Origin: Paenibacillus oceani
Lineage (GTDB): Bacteria > Bacillota > Bacilli > Paenibacillales > NBRC-103111
DNA length: 64,000 nt
Assembly: GCF_014705615.1 (NCBI RefSeq)
Contig: NZ_JACXJA010000035.1
Coordinates: 1-64,000 of the forward strand
Direction of reading: 5' to 3'
Shown one piece after another: positions 17,901 to 25,569 of this stretch. A model generated the notes under the pieces. The model ran no database searches and was not told the DNA's origin. It saw only the letters and a program-made list of their open reading frames with translations. Numbering within the stretch: the first letter of the stretch is position 1; the number at the start of each line of letters is the position of its first letter. Position numbers and translations under genes: made by a program.

Positions 17901-18408
17901 CGACAAGTTGGTTCGCACTTCGCCTTGTCTGTTCCTCCGCCTGGTCGGCGACAACGACGACGGCTTTGGCTTCGCCGTTTACGACGATGGGCAGAGTCTC
18001 CGTCTCTTGATTCGGCGACGGATTGCCCCCCTGCAGTTCGAGAATCAGCGTGTCGATCGCCTCATCCATGGAGACAATCGCGGCGGAGGTAATCAGTCCG
18101 ATCTGCTCAAGTGCCGGTGCATGAATAAAACTGCGCATATCGTTCAAGTACGCGACCGCCTGCTCGCTGTTGTTTTGTGCGATGAGGATTTGGATGATTT
18201 GCTCGCGGTAGCGCATTTCTGCCGAGACTCCTGCCGCCATGTCCCCGGAAGCTTCCAGCTGATTGATATGCTGCGCCAATGGCGACGCCTGCGATTGCTG
18301 GGCTTCTATACGCAGCGAGCTTAACACTAGCAGCAGCAGGGTAGTCGATACAACAAGAAGCAACAAAGTAATCCGACTTGTTCTGGATGGATGGGGGTAG
18401 TCATTCAA
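14923..18408 (-). CDS. secreted DUF4838 glycosidase-like protein with two carbohydrate-binding domains
   Basis: 1161 residues. An N-terminal hydrophobic helix (ITLLLLVVSTTLLLLVLSSL) is a signal or anchor. Residues about 135-260 resemble the N-terminal domain of alpha-glucuronidases and GH20-like enzymes (LEFLERYVGVRWLFPGPDGE is typical). Residues 290-600 match DUF4838 (TFFSLGVNDSVDYCE, WFGVLAYKN). Two related beta-sandwich modules begin near 793 (NASFEEGGAQAAAWQSWIP) and 1011 (NDSFEMGTTAAPPWGNWLP) and look like CBM4/9-type sugar-binding domains duplicated in tandem. It is the third gene of the sialidase-like/binding-lipoprotein operon. It acts outside the cell, and the glycan substrate is unknown. 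Confidence 0.82.
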   Translation of the reverse strand: MNDYPHPSRTSRITLLLLVVSTTLLLLVLSSLRIEAQQSQASPLAQHINQLEASGDMAAGVSAEMRYREQIIQILIAQNNSEQAVAYLNDMRSFIHAPALEQIGLITSAAIVSMDEAIDTLILELQGGNPSPNQETETLPIVVNGEAKAVVVVADQAEEQTRRSANQLVDYVHKSTGVLLSVYGASELGCGTGTMTRIEVGLDAFAPDSHVDAALDGVKEDGFLIHMHGSAIRIAGPSVWGTHNGVLEFLERYVGVRWLFPGPDGEDVPQHASLSIEREDVRQEPAFAFRMMSPYGGSPAVQSARQPYFEWAQNNRLQGNYNKWKGMVFMHNLFSLFPVEEYGTTHPEYYPGHKAPDRPMHGWQPCFTEPGTVTTAVDRILAYFAANPNQTFFSLGVNDSVDYCETNPTHPAYPGQLNSIGLVNMSDIYYAWVNEVAEQVLQVYPDKWFGVLAYKNVMDPPSFPLHERVVPVLTKDRMAWADENVRDDGEAQNVQWSAAASQLAWYDYLYGIYYTLPRVYPHLMAEQYEYAKEHEVIAHYTEIYDQLGDGPKAWLAAKLQWDPDQDVDALLMEWYERMVGPAAAPDIQAYFDVWEKFWTDRVLGSPWFEDRKNSTYLSISDASYLNLVTESDLTTSRQLLASAVAKAGTVQQHKRALLLEQSFDYYEASARSYPKLYERPQQEQDALDLLTEVTGTLESRLAYAAERHDHLEAYNDEIALAFPPSSLPLVDWTGWNASAFWYLAAYMKEEEPLGGAVTQQVQLLANTSQSAPVRDFARLLLRTGSSMLSLSANASFEEGGAQAAAWQSWIPTFGTIQRTEQVSHRGTASLKVEGMVRGGPYQTFAVKPGLTAAQVYYYTPPQSGTAGTIQLNLHLKDAQGKTLKSIVTSVTPLARTAGEWSSVRILENVPAAVQGSEVKQIQVVITLDGMEQDALVYLDDAEVFQYEEEWVTAQTLWPLVEEIRTNEPNGGPLTQQVSALAQQTGPSDQREFARLLLAITSGSAASITQNDSFEMGTTAAPPWGNWLPSTGTIARSGDEARTGQYSLAANGLQLGGPYQYVVPQAGPFAAQAYVKLPPGQTSSGTMRLYINLTDAQKKIIGTYTSYSYPVDTSGQWKAIRYAGWIPDDVNQVDVSYVQVHLRLSGIEAGTTLYIDDAVLYQ

Positions 18409-18459
18409 ATGAACCTCGTCCTCTCCGTCGTTTGATGGATACGTTTACCGTCCTGCTGT

Positions 18460-19800
18460 TCATTTTCCTTTCTGTGCTGCGATTGCTTTGTCCGCTTCTT
18501 CTGCCGCAACCCGTAAAGCGGTGTTCACATCGGCCGTTTTGCCCGTTGCCAGATTCGTCATCTCCTTCACAAGCGCCGCCTGCGCGACCGCATCGTACGG
18601 TGTCGGCGTATACGGCTCCGCCAGTTTGTCCGGGAACATCGCCTCGGCATGAATCGTTTTCCCGTTCAGCCATGGAATGTTCTTACCGAATTCGGATTTC
18701 GCCTTCGGATCGTTCAGTACCGACAACGTGCCTCGCCGCGCCATATTCAGCATGTTTTCCTCAGAAGCCAGATAGGCTACCACCTGAAAAGCTTCGTCTT
18801 TATGTTTGCTCGTGCTGGTGACGGCCGTAATCGTTCCATGGATGGAGCTGCCTACCCCCGGCAGATCGGCGAACGTAGGCGCTTTGGCGATGTCCCAATT
18901 AATTCCGGTCCACGTTCCGTTCAAATCCGTCGAAGCGATATACATGGCGGCCCGACCTTCCTTCGTAAAGGCTGTTGCGACGTTCGCCTCGTTGCCCGGA
19001 ATTTGCTGAAAACGCACCAGGTTGGAAACGAACCGCTGCCATTTCGGCTCCTTGACGAATAATGATTGATGGCTGACCGGATCGACCATGCCGATGCTCA
19101 GCTGATTAACCAGCATCATATGACGGTAATCGATCACCGCGCCCAAATATTGCACGCCGCCTTCATTTCTCGTCATCTTTTTCGCGATCTCATACGTCTC
19201 GTCCCACGTTAATCCGTCTTTCGGATACTTTTCTCCGAACTTGTCGAACAAATCTTTGTTGTAGTAAATTTTGTGTGCGCTCCGATTGACCGGTAGTCCG
19301 TACAGCGCTCCCCCTGTGACGGATTTTTGCGCGGTAATGGATTGCTGGTATAAGATATTGAGATTATAGCCGTGCTTTTTGATCAGCTCGCTAATGTCGT
19401 AGGCCAGTTTCGTATCGACCAATTGCTTGCCGATGTTCGACAGCCCGACGGCCATCAGATCCACCTGCATTCGGGTGGCAAGCGCGCTTTCCAAGGTCAC
19501 TTGTCCCCCGCCGGTGTCGTCTTTCGTACCCAGCAAGTAGTAGTCGATCGTGATATGCGGAAACTTTTTCTTCAGCGCCGGGCCGTCCTCTTCCATAAAC
19601 TTTTCCTTGGTCACGCTACCCAGCATCGTCAGTTGTACCGGTTCCGGCTGTGTGACGGCCGGCGGCGTTTCCGTCTTGCCTCCAGCTTGTTCATTTCCTT
19701 TGTCACCACCGCCCGTGCATCCCGCCGCGAACAGCAGGCTTGCCGCTATACAAGCCGTTGAGGCGATACCCGTTTTTCCGGTTGCCTTTAATGGATACAT
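18460..19800 (-). CDS. ABC sugar-binding lipoprotein (family 1), without permease partners
   Basis: 446 residues from the ATG at 19800, which has GGGGG nine bases upstream. IAASLLFAAGC is a lipoprotein signal with the acylated Cys, followed by a Gly/Asn-rich linker. The body is a family 1 extracellular solute-binding protein (KKFPHITIDYYLLGTKDD, INRSAHKIYYNKDLFDKFG-like core, ATGKTADVNTALRVAAEEAD at the C-terminus). It lies between the sialidase-like gene (40 bp upstream) and the DUF4838 gene (51 bp downstream). No permease gene occurs in the operon, so it either borrows a distant transporter or serves as a surface glycan sensor or capture protein. Confidence 0.88.
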   Translation of the reverse strand: MYPLKATGKTGIASTACIAASLLFAAGCTGGGDKGNEQAGGKTETPPAVTQPEPVQLTMLGSVTKEKFMEEDGPALKKKFPHITIDYYLLGTKDDTGGGQVTLESALATRMQVDLMAVGLSNIGKQLVDTKLAYDISELIKKHGYNLNILYQQSITAQKSVTGGALYGLPVNRSAHKIYYNKDLFDKFGEKYPKDGLTWDETYEIAKKMTRNEGGVQYLGAVIDYRHMMLVNQLSIGMVDPVSHQSLFVKEPKWQRFVSNLVRFQQIPGNEANVATAFTKEGRAAMYIASTDLNGTWTGINWDIAKAPTFADLPGVGSSIHGTITAVTSTSKHKDEAFQVVAYLASEENMLNMARRGTLSVLNDPKAKSEFGKNIPWLNGKTIHAEAMFPDKLAEPYTPTPYDAVAQAALVKEMTNLATGKTADVNTALRVAAEEADKAIAAQKGK

Positions 19801-19840
19801 GCCGTTAATCCCCCTTGGTTTTGTGTTTTGAAATGCGAAA

Positions 19841-20914
19841 CTACCCGTGCAACTCGCACAACGTTCCGGCAATATACCGGTATCCATCCGTATCGTAATA
19901 GTAATACGTCACCAGCACGGTATGGTCATCCAGTTGAACGGAGCTTGTGTAGCCGATGTCTCTCCCGCTCGCATCTTCCCGCAGCACGATCTCCTCCGAT
20001 GCGTCCCAGCGCTCGCACTCAGGGTCGAGAAGAGCGGCGCGGATTCCATACTGCTCATACCGGTGACCGTACGTCAACAGCAGACGTCCGTCCTTCAATA
20101 ACAAACCGTGAAACGGACTTGGCGAATAAAACGGCTGTGCCGACGGACGGCTCCAGGTAACCCCGTCATCGGTCGACTCCGACGTATACAGCGGACAGCG
20201 GTTCACTTCCGGCCGGCTTCCTTGCTGACGCGTCCGCATCAAGACGACCAGCTTGCCTGACGGCGCGCGATACAGCAGCGGTTCCTGAAAATCGCAGCCA
20301 TCGATGGGGCGGATCGTGCCTTGAATTGTCCAAGTATGACCGCAATCTGCTGTCCGTGCGATCACTACCTCAAACCCGTCCGAACCAAGCCGGTACATCG
20401 GAATGAGCAAACTTCCGTCCTTCGACTGAACGCCCGTTCCCCGTATCGCAACGGCCGGGATCGAAATCGAGACAGGCTGATCCCACGTCTTGCCGCCATC
20501 GTTCGAACGAATCGTGTACGCCCCTGCTTTACGCGCCCGCCATTGATCATACACGGCACGATCGCGGGGCTGTTCGGGCAAGTCTCCGCTCTCGAACACT
20601 TTCCACATAAAAAAAGTGCCCACAATGGTGCCGTCTTGCAACACATTCAAACAAGGGTCCTGCACCCCATAAAAGAAATGATCGAATAACACCTCTGCTT
20701 CCGCACTCCAGTTGCACCCATCCGCCGAAGAAATCGTGACGGCCTTGGACGACGGGTCAATATGATCGTAACGTCCATACACCGACCGCCGATCCGGCGC
20801 TTGGCGAAAACCGACCAAGTAACCGCCCTCGTTTTTTTGGATTGCACTTGGGAACGTGTTATATTGAGCATCTTTGTACAAAACGATATGTTCCCGCACC
20901 GTAAGTCCCTTCAC
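19841..20914 (-). CDS. sialidase-family (BNR repeat) exo-glycosidase-like protein
   Basis: 357 residues from a GTG at 20914 with GGGAGG eight bases upstream. Asp-box repeats recur (SSADGCNWSAE, SNDGGKTWDQP, TADCGHTWTIQ, STDDGVTWSRP), marking a six-bladed propeller of the sialidase/neuraminidase superfamily. No signal peptide is visible, so the enzyme is probably cytoplasmic and would act on an imported oligosaccharide. True sialidase activity is not assured, because many such proteins cleave other sugars. It is the first gene of the operon and is preceded by two copies of the IclR-type operator. Confidence 0.82.
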   Translation of the reverse strand: MKGLTVREHIVLYKDAQYNTFPSAIQKNEGGYLVGFRQAPDRRSVYGRYDHIDPSSKAVTISSADGCNWSAEAEVLFDHFFYGVQDPCLNVLQDGTIVGTFFMWKVFESGDLPEQPRDRAVYDQWRARKAGAYTIRSNDGGKTWDQPVSISIPAVAIRGTGVQSKDGSLLIPMYRLGSDGFEVVIARTADCGHTWTIQGTIRPIDGCDFQEPLLYRAPSGKLVVLMRTRQQGSRPEVNRCPLYTSESTDDGVTWSRPSAQPFYSPSPFHGLLLKDGRLLLTYGHRYEQYGIRAALLDPECERWDASEEIVLREDASGRDIGYTSSVQLDDHTVLVTYYYYDTDGYRYIAGTLCELHG

Positions 20915-21104
20915 AGTGTATACCTCCCTGAAGCTTGCTTGAGTGGCTTGACTTCATTTGCTATATTGCCGCGATTCGATGACAACGCTTCCATTCAAAA
21001 GCTAAATAACTTCTGCTCTCATCCCCCACTAGCTTTCCGCTTCCATTTTCGTCTTGCTCTCAACTATTTTCTCTGAATTGTTTGTTAAATCCTCCTTGTG
21101 AATT

Positions 21105-21129
21105 TCTCTTAATACGAGAAAACGTCTCG
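21105..21129. promoter_or_regulatory. IclR-type operator copy C (sialidase operon)
   Basis: TCTC 21105-21108, CGAGA 21115-21119 and TCTCG 21125-21129 have the same spacing as copies A, B and D. It is the proximal of two copies upstream of the sialidase-like gene, about 190 bp from the start codon. Confidence 0.65.
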
Positions 21130-21136
21130 AATTAAC

Positions 21137-21181
21137 ACTAAAAAATGTAGACTTTGCTATTCAAAGTCAAAGCCCACGTTT
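21137..21181 (-). terminator. terminator-like hairpin between operator copies C and D
   Basis: GACTTTG and CAAAGTC (21150-21168) form a perfect 7-bp core. On the minus strand this extends to a 12-bp stem with G-U pairs and one mismatch, followed by TTTTTT. It may have ended the broken binding-protein gene upstream, or it may act as an attenuator for the sialidase operon. Confidence 0.5.
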
Positions 21182-21186
21182 TAGTT

Positions 21187-21211
21187 TCTCTTATTGCGAG
21201 ACGCGATCTCG
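21187..21211. promoter_or_regulatory. IclR-type operator copy D (sialidase operon)
   Basis: TCTC 21187-21190, CGAGA 21197-21201 and TCTCG 21207-21211. Its core is nearly identical to copy A, including the flanking TTATTG. It lies 58 bp beyond copy C, with the hairpin between them. Confidence 0.65.
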
Positions 21212-21442
21212 TATTATGTACATTATATATGGAACTTCAAATAGCCGTCAAGAAATATTGAAAAACCGAACACATCGTTTCCCGCTAGTCGCGGCTCCCT
21301 AGCTGCCTCCGGACGTTCAGTACTTCGAAGTGAGGGGATCTTGATCCTCGTCACACGGGTCTGGCTTTCCTTCCACACACACATTAATAGTCGAAGCAGG
21401 AACCGCAATCGTCATGATTCGGAACCTGCTTCTTTAATACGG

Positions 21443-21679
21443 TCACATAGCATCTTTGGCGCTTTCCTGTAAATCGTTCAAAGCCTGATCGATCGACTTA
21501 TCCTGTTCGATTACGTCTATCAACTCCTGTTCCGCCAATTGAATAAACGTATCTAGGAAAATGGGGGTTGTTTTCTCGCGCGGAGATTCAAACCACCTGT
21601 TCAATTTGTAAAAAGCACTATAGTCGACTTGACCTCTGACATCGGAAACTTGCTCGCACCAGTTCGGCTCGATATCCAA
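21443..21679 (-). pseudogene. C-terminal remnant of an ABC sugar-binding protein
   Basis: 78 residues read VDYSAFYKLNRWFESPREKT and IQLAEQELIDVIEQDKSIDQ, then ALNDLQESAKDAM and a stop. This is the usual C-terminal helix region of a family 1 solute-binding protein. The first 350 or more residues, including the lipoprotein signal, are missing. The gene is therefore truncated at its 5' side and dead. Its presence upstream of the sialidase operon suggests that a complete transporter once stood here. Confidence 0.65.
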
Positions 21680-22127
21680 CCTTCCGATCTATAGTTACAT
21701 AAATGACCGACTCCGATTGACTCTACAGCTTGAAACGTCATTTACTTCCCTTCGCATATGGATACGGTATTGCGGTCCGGCGCAATGGGGATGTTCTCGT
21801 CTGGCCATCTGTGTTAGCCCCATTGATGATAATCATGTCCCGGACGGGTTATTCCCATAGATCTTGCCGAACCGGGCGTTTCTGCAGTTTTGCAAATCAT
21901 AGATTTATTTGATTAATCTCATTTAATATTAATGACATTAACATAAAGTTGTAATCGGTTCGTTCGCATCGCCTACGATTCCTACCTTAGAGCGGCCTAT
22001 ACTCGCCTCCCTAATCATCGACAGCTGCAACTCCTTTTACAGAAAAGAGGGAATTCGGTTCTTATGGAGAATTCAGTTTCGAGAGGATCAGATCGATACA
22101 ATAGATTCCAATACAAGGAGAACCGAG
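21680..22127. other. intergenic stretch without a recognisable gene
   Basis: This gap separates the binding-protein remnant from the esterase gene. The only clear element is AAGGAG just before 22128. I see no open frame with family resemblance and no strong hairpin. Confidence 0.5.
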
Positions 22128-23027
22128 ATGACTGAATTAATAAACCTTGCTCAAAAGTGGCTCGATATGATCGGCAAGCCGGATCATTATGACTACGAAC
22201 GTCGTCTGCGTCTTATTCGCAAAATAGAGACGGCCGAGTTTGTTGGTGAGCTGTATGAGCAGGCAAACGGTCCGGGTACCGTGCAACGGACACTATTGAT
22301 GCTGCCGAAAACGATCAACGGCAAATTGCCGGCGGTAGTCGTTCCGTTTTACTATCCCGACCGTATGGCCGGGTACGATCTCGACACGCTCGAGCCAACC
22401 GACGAGCCTGACATTGCGATGGCTCTGCAACTGGTACGCCGCGGATATGCGGTTGTCTCCGCGGATGCTTATCACCTGACCTACCGGGAGTTCGAACTGG
22501 AACGCCGGGATTTCTCCCGTTGGCGGCACGCCGCCGACAGTCTGCTTCAGGACCACCCGGAGTGGACAGGCATCGGCAAGCTGATAGCGGATACCCAGCT
22601 TCTGGTGGACCTTCTGTGCGCGGACTCTCGGGTCGATCACGATCGGATCGGGATAGCGGGGCATTCGCTTGGCGGGAAGATGGCTTTATATACAGGGTGT
22701 CTGGACCACCGGATCAAAGCCATGCTATGCAGTGATTTCGGGCTTGAATGGGATCGCTCGAATTGGAATGAACCGTGGTATTGGGGAGACAAGCTTGATG
22801 CACTGAAAGCCGCGGATATGGATCATGCAGAGCTTATGCGCCTAGGCGGGATGAAGCCGTTTGTTCTGATCGCAGGGCTGTACGACAATGAAGATGCGCT
22901 GGACGGTATTATACGGGCGGGTTATTCCAATCCGTCGCAGTATCTCTTTATCAATCACGCTAGCGGGCATCGTCCGCCGATCGAAGCTCTCGAGCAAGGT
23001 TATGATTTCTTACAAAAAAGCTTCTAA
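22128..23027 (+). CDS. alpha/beta hydrolase (acetyl-xylan esterase/dienelactone hydrolase-like)
   Basis: 299 residues with AAGGAG before the ATG. GHSLGG carries the nucleophilic Ser (residue 180), the segment GLYDNEDALDG probably supplies the acid, and INHASGHRPP the catalytic His. The N-terminal part lacks a signal peptide, so the enzyme is cytoplasmic. Sequence around PAVVVPFYYPDRMAGYD and VRRGYAVVSADAYH resembles esterases that deacylate carbohydrates or small lactones. The gene stands alone on the plus strand between two minus-strand glycan loci and ends in its own terminator. The substrate is not determinable from sequence. Confidence 0.8.
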   Translation: MTELINLAQKWLDMIGKPDHYDYERRLRLIRKIETAEFVGELYEQANGPGTVQRTLLMLPKTINGKLPAVVVPFYYPDRMAGYDLDTLEPTDEPDIAMALQLVRRGYAVVSADAYHLTYREFELERRDFSRWRHAADSLLQDHPEWTGIGKLIADTQLLVDLLCADSRVDHDRIGIAGHSLGGKMALYTGCLDHRIKAMLCSDFGLEWDRSNWNEPWYWGDKLDALKAADMDHAELMRLGGMKPFVLIAGLYDNEDALDGIIRAGYSNPSQYLFINHASGHRPPIEALEQGYDFLQKSF

Positions 23028-23044
23028 ATACCCTACTGTTGAGC

Positions 23045-23085
23045 AAAGGCAGCCGAACGTGTTCTGTCCGGCTGCCTTTGTGTTT
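23045..23085 (+). terminator. terminator of the esterase gene
   Basis: AAAGGCAGCCG (23045-23055) pairs perfectly with CGGCTGCCTTT (23069-23079) and is followed by a T-rich run. It begins 18 bp after the esterase stop codon. Confidence 0.85.
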
Positions 23086-23213
23086 CATTAAACTCTCGTT
23101 CTCTGTTACTTCAATGCGAATCCATCCCAGAAAAGAGTACAGAACGAGTGAACAGGAACAAAGATGCACCGCATTCATCACATTTCGCGATCAGTCTACA
23201 AAGCGCTAGCAAC

Positions 23214-25436
23214 TCAGATTAAATTATTCGCCATGACCTGGCTGCTGCTGGCGATATCGAATTTTGTTCCACTGCTGCAAGCCCGGGCGTTATTTCCGGT
23301 TACTACGCTGTGGTTTGCTCCTGTATCGAATATATAGACTGCTTTGTTGAAATTGCTCATCCGGCATCCGGTAATTTCATGGTCGGTGCTTGTTTCTGGG
23401 GAGGCCGCTGTGCAGACGATCGCATGGCTTCCTGTATTCGACAGCGCCCCTGCTAATGAAACGCCGCTTACCCGGATGCCGCTGCTGTTTTTCACATAGA
23501 TGCCACAGCAATAATTGTTGCCATTTGCCTCATAAAAACCGCCGGTGATCCCAATTTGAGTGGCGTGCAGCACGTTGATGCCGTAGCTTGCAGCATCTGT
23601 GACCCTGCTGTTTGCAATTTCGATATTGTCGCAGTATCGAAATTGCAAACCATTCCTCAGTGGTGCAGGAACATACACATTGCTGATCGTGATGCCCTTG
23701 CAGCGATCCCCCTCCGCTGCCGAACCGTTGAAGTAAATGCCGTTGCCATCAGTCGCGAACAACGTCGTCTGCCCCTTGCATTCCACTCCGTCAATGAGCA
23801 CGTCTGAACAGCGTCGACCGTATATGCTTCCTGCGCCGCAGTTGTGCAACCGGCCGCCGCGAATTTGCACATGACCTACTCGTCCATCTGTGGCATCACC
23901 ATCCAAATAAATGCCATAATACCCCACGTTGGTTACTACATTATCGATCAATTCGGTCCCTTCCACTCCCTGCGGATTTGGGTAGTAAGTGCGGATCCGG
24001 ATGCCGTGTCCCCGAGCGCCGAACACTTGATTGCGGTAAACCTTGGTGTACTGCCCTCGTATCAAGAAGCCGACTTCATCCACATTGGTGACCGTATTGT
24101 CGTGAATGAGCCACCAGAAACACGGTTCATGATTGCCCAGACCGTTTTTCCCGCCTTCGACGCGGCAATGTTTGATCGTGCAGTGGATTGCCGGGTACAA
24201 GTTGCCCCCTGTGACTCCGCGCCGACAATTGCGGAAGGTGACACCGTCAATGATGACATAACGCGTCGCATTGTACAGCACAACCCCATAGCCTGTCGTC
24301 ACATTCGGTATTGCTGCCGGAGACGTAGAGTTGCGGACCGTGCCATTGCGAATCGTACCGCCGTCACAATAAAACGTCTGGATCCCCGAATCTTCCCCTC
24401 CATCGATACTGACATTGTCCAGCTCAAACTGAACCGCATAGTCGATTCGAATACCACTATGACCAGACCTCACTCCGCCGCATATGATGTTCAAGTTGCG
24501 CAGCCTCGGCTGGACTACCGGGACGATGCGGCGAACGATCGTATTGGAAGCGGCCGCGTATGAAAAGGACGTTTGACCCGCCAATGTCAGCTGCGTCGCA
24601 CTGTCCACAGCGAAAATACGCTGTAGTTCCCCCCGCTTGGAGCCGACCCTTCCGTAACCATCCATCATCGGCTGATCCGATGAGAGTAATAGGAGATCCC
24701 CCGCGCTTAATCCGGCTGTAGAGGTGAGCGCAACTTGACTTGATCCACTCGGAATATTAGTCGTAACGGACGTGCTCGCCCCGATGGACCCTGTCACATA
24801 AATGGCTCGAATCTGATTGAGAGACGTCGCAGCTGGAAGCTCTGTCGCATCAATGACAACCCCAACAAAATCCGCATCCAGCGAGCCGTTAATGACGAGT
24901 GGACTGCTGATCTTGTACGTCTCTCCCTGAATTGCCCGCAGCGGTTTAGATCGGACGATTGCGACATCAATCGCAGCTTGCAGCGCGGCCGTATCGTCTG
25001 CAGCGCCATCGCCGACAGCGCCGAACTGTTTGCAATTGATCTGTTCACACGCGATCAGGATTGCCTGCAAGCCGTTCTGCAAATGGATAACGCTCCCCCC
25101 ATCATCGGGCAAAGAGCTTGCTTGAATGATATATTCAGCACAACCGCCGTCACCCGCCTCATAGTAACCGACTGTGCAAACCAGCATCCCCGCAGACAGG
25201 TGCATATCCTGTTTCATCGCAGCGATTGAGGCGTACCGGTGACAAATCGCATGATCATGGGAATGGTGCTCGACTTCCCCGCCGTATGTCGCACCAGTTA
25301 CTGTATTTCCTTGACCCACAAACGACATCACCGGCTTAGCAGCCATAACAGCTCCCAACCCAGTCAATCCATACAGAAACCGCCTTCTGGTAACCGCTTT
25401 CATGCCTTGCTGCACGAAACGTATCTTCTCCTCCAT
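23214..25436 (-). CDS. Tat-exported right-handed beta-helix protein (pectate-lyase-3 type)
   Basis: 740 residues from the ATG at 25436 (MEEKIRFVQQG). TRRRFLYGLTGLGAVMAA is a twin-arginine signal. CKQFGAVGDGAADDTAALQA is the characteristic opening of the pectate_lyase_3 superfamily, and from about residue 300 the short repeating NVSIDGGEDSG-like turns indicate a parallel beta-helix. Such proteins bind or cleave acidic polysaccharides on the cell surface. A promoter with paired AraC-type boxes lies directly upstream, 133 bp after the AraC gene, and is closely similar to the promoter of the binding-lipoprotein gene at 29.1 kb. Lyase, hydrolase or pure binding activity cannot be distinguished here. 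Confidence 0.83.
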   Translation of the reverse strand: MEEKIRFVQQGMKAVTRRRFLYGLTGLGAVMAAKPVMSFVGQGNTVTGATYGGEVEHHSHDHAICHRYASIAAMKQDMHLSAGMLVCTVGYYEAGDGGCAEYIIQASSLPDDGGSVIHLQNGLQAILIACEQINCKQFGAVGDGAADDTAALQAAIDVAIVRSKPLRAIQGETYKISSPLVINGSLDADFVGVVIDATELPAATSLNQIRAIYVTGSIGASTSVTTNIPSGSSQVALTSTAGLSAGDLLLLSSDQPMMDGYGRVGSKRGELQRIFAVDSATQLTLAGQTSFSYAAASNTIVRRIVPVVQPRLRNLNIICGGVRSGHSGIRIDYAVQFELDNVSIDGGEDSGIQTFYCDGGTIRNGTVRNSTSPAAIPNVTTGYGVVLYNATRYVIIDGVTFRNCRRGVTGGNLYPAIHCTIKHCRVEGGKNGLGNHEPCFWWLIHDNTVTNVDEVGFLIRGQYTKVYRNQVFGARGHGIRIRTYYPNPQGVEGTELIDNVVTNVGYYGIYLDGDATDGRVGHVQIRGGRLHNCGAGSIYGRRCSDVLIDGVECKGQTTLFATDGNGIYFNGSAAEGDRCKGITISNVYVPAPLRNGLQFRYCDNIEIANSRVTDAASYGINVLHATQIGITGGFYEANGNNYCCGIYVKNSSGIRVSGVSLAGALSNTGSHAIVCTAASPETSTDHEITGCRMSNFNKAVYIFDTGANHSVVTGNNARACSSGTKFDIASSSQVMANNLI

Positions 25437-25484
25437 TGCCAATCACCCTTTCGAATCCAATTCTTTATCAGAGCCGATACCGTC

Positions 25485-25550
25485 ATTGTAATCGATCGGG
25501 GACTAAAAGGATTTGGAGAACCTGGTCCATGATTTGGAATTTTCCGCTCT
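25485..25550 (-). promoter_or_regulatory. AraC-type activated promoter of the beta-helix gene
   Basis: On the minus strand a TACAAT -10 (25490-25485) is preceded by two CCAAATC boxes (plus-strand TTTGG at 25512 and 25533) spaced exactly 21 bp, the nearer overlapping the -35 position. About 60 bp of this region aligns with 29280-29342, including the -10 and both boxes. The layout is that expected for activation by an AraC protein, most simply the one encoded next door. Confidence 0.7.
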
Positions 25551-25569
25551 GTTGGTCCATCAGCGGCAA

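Noticed and set aside
18181-18217. Repeated short motifs that might suggest a CRISPR or tRNA
   Set aside because: No regularly spaced direct repeats and no cloverleaf were found here or elsewhere in the window.
16792-18324. 510-codon plus-strand open frame
   Set aside because: It runs antisense through the DUF4838 gene, has no ribosome binding site or family motif, and its composition (Arg/His/Val-rich) is that of a shadow frame in G+C-rich coding DNA.
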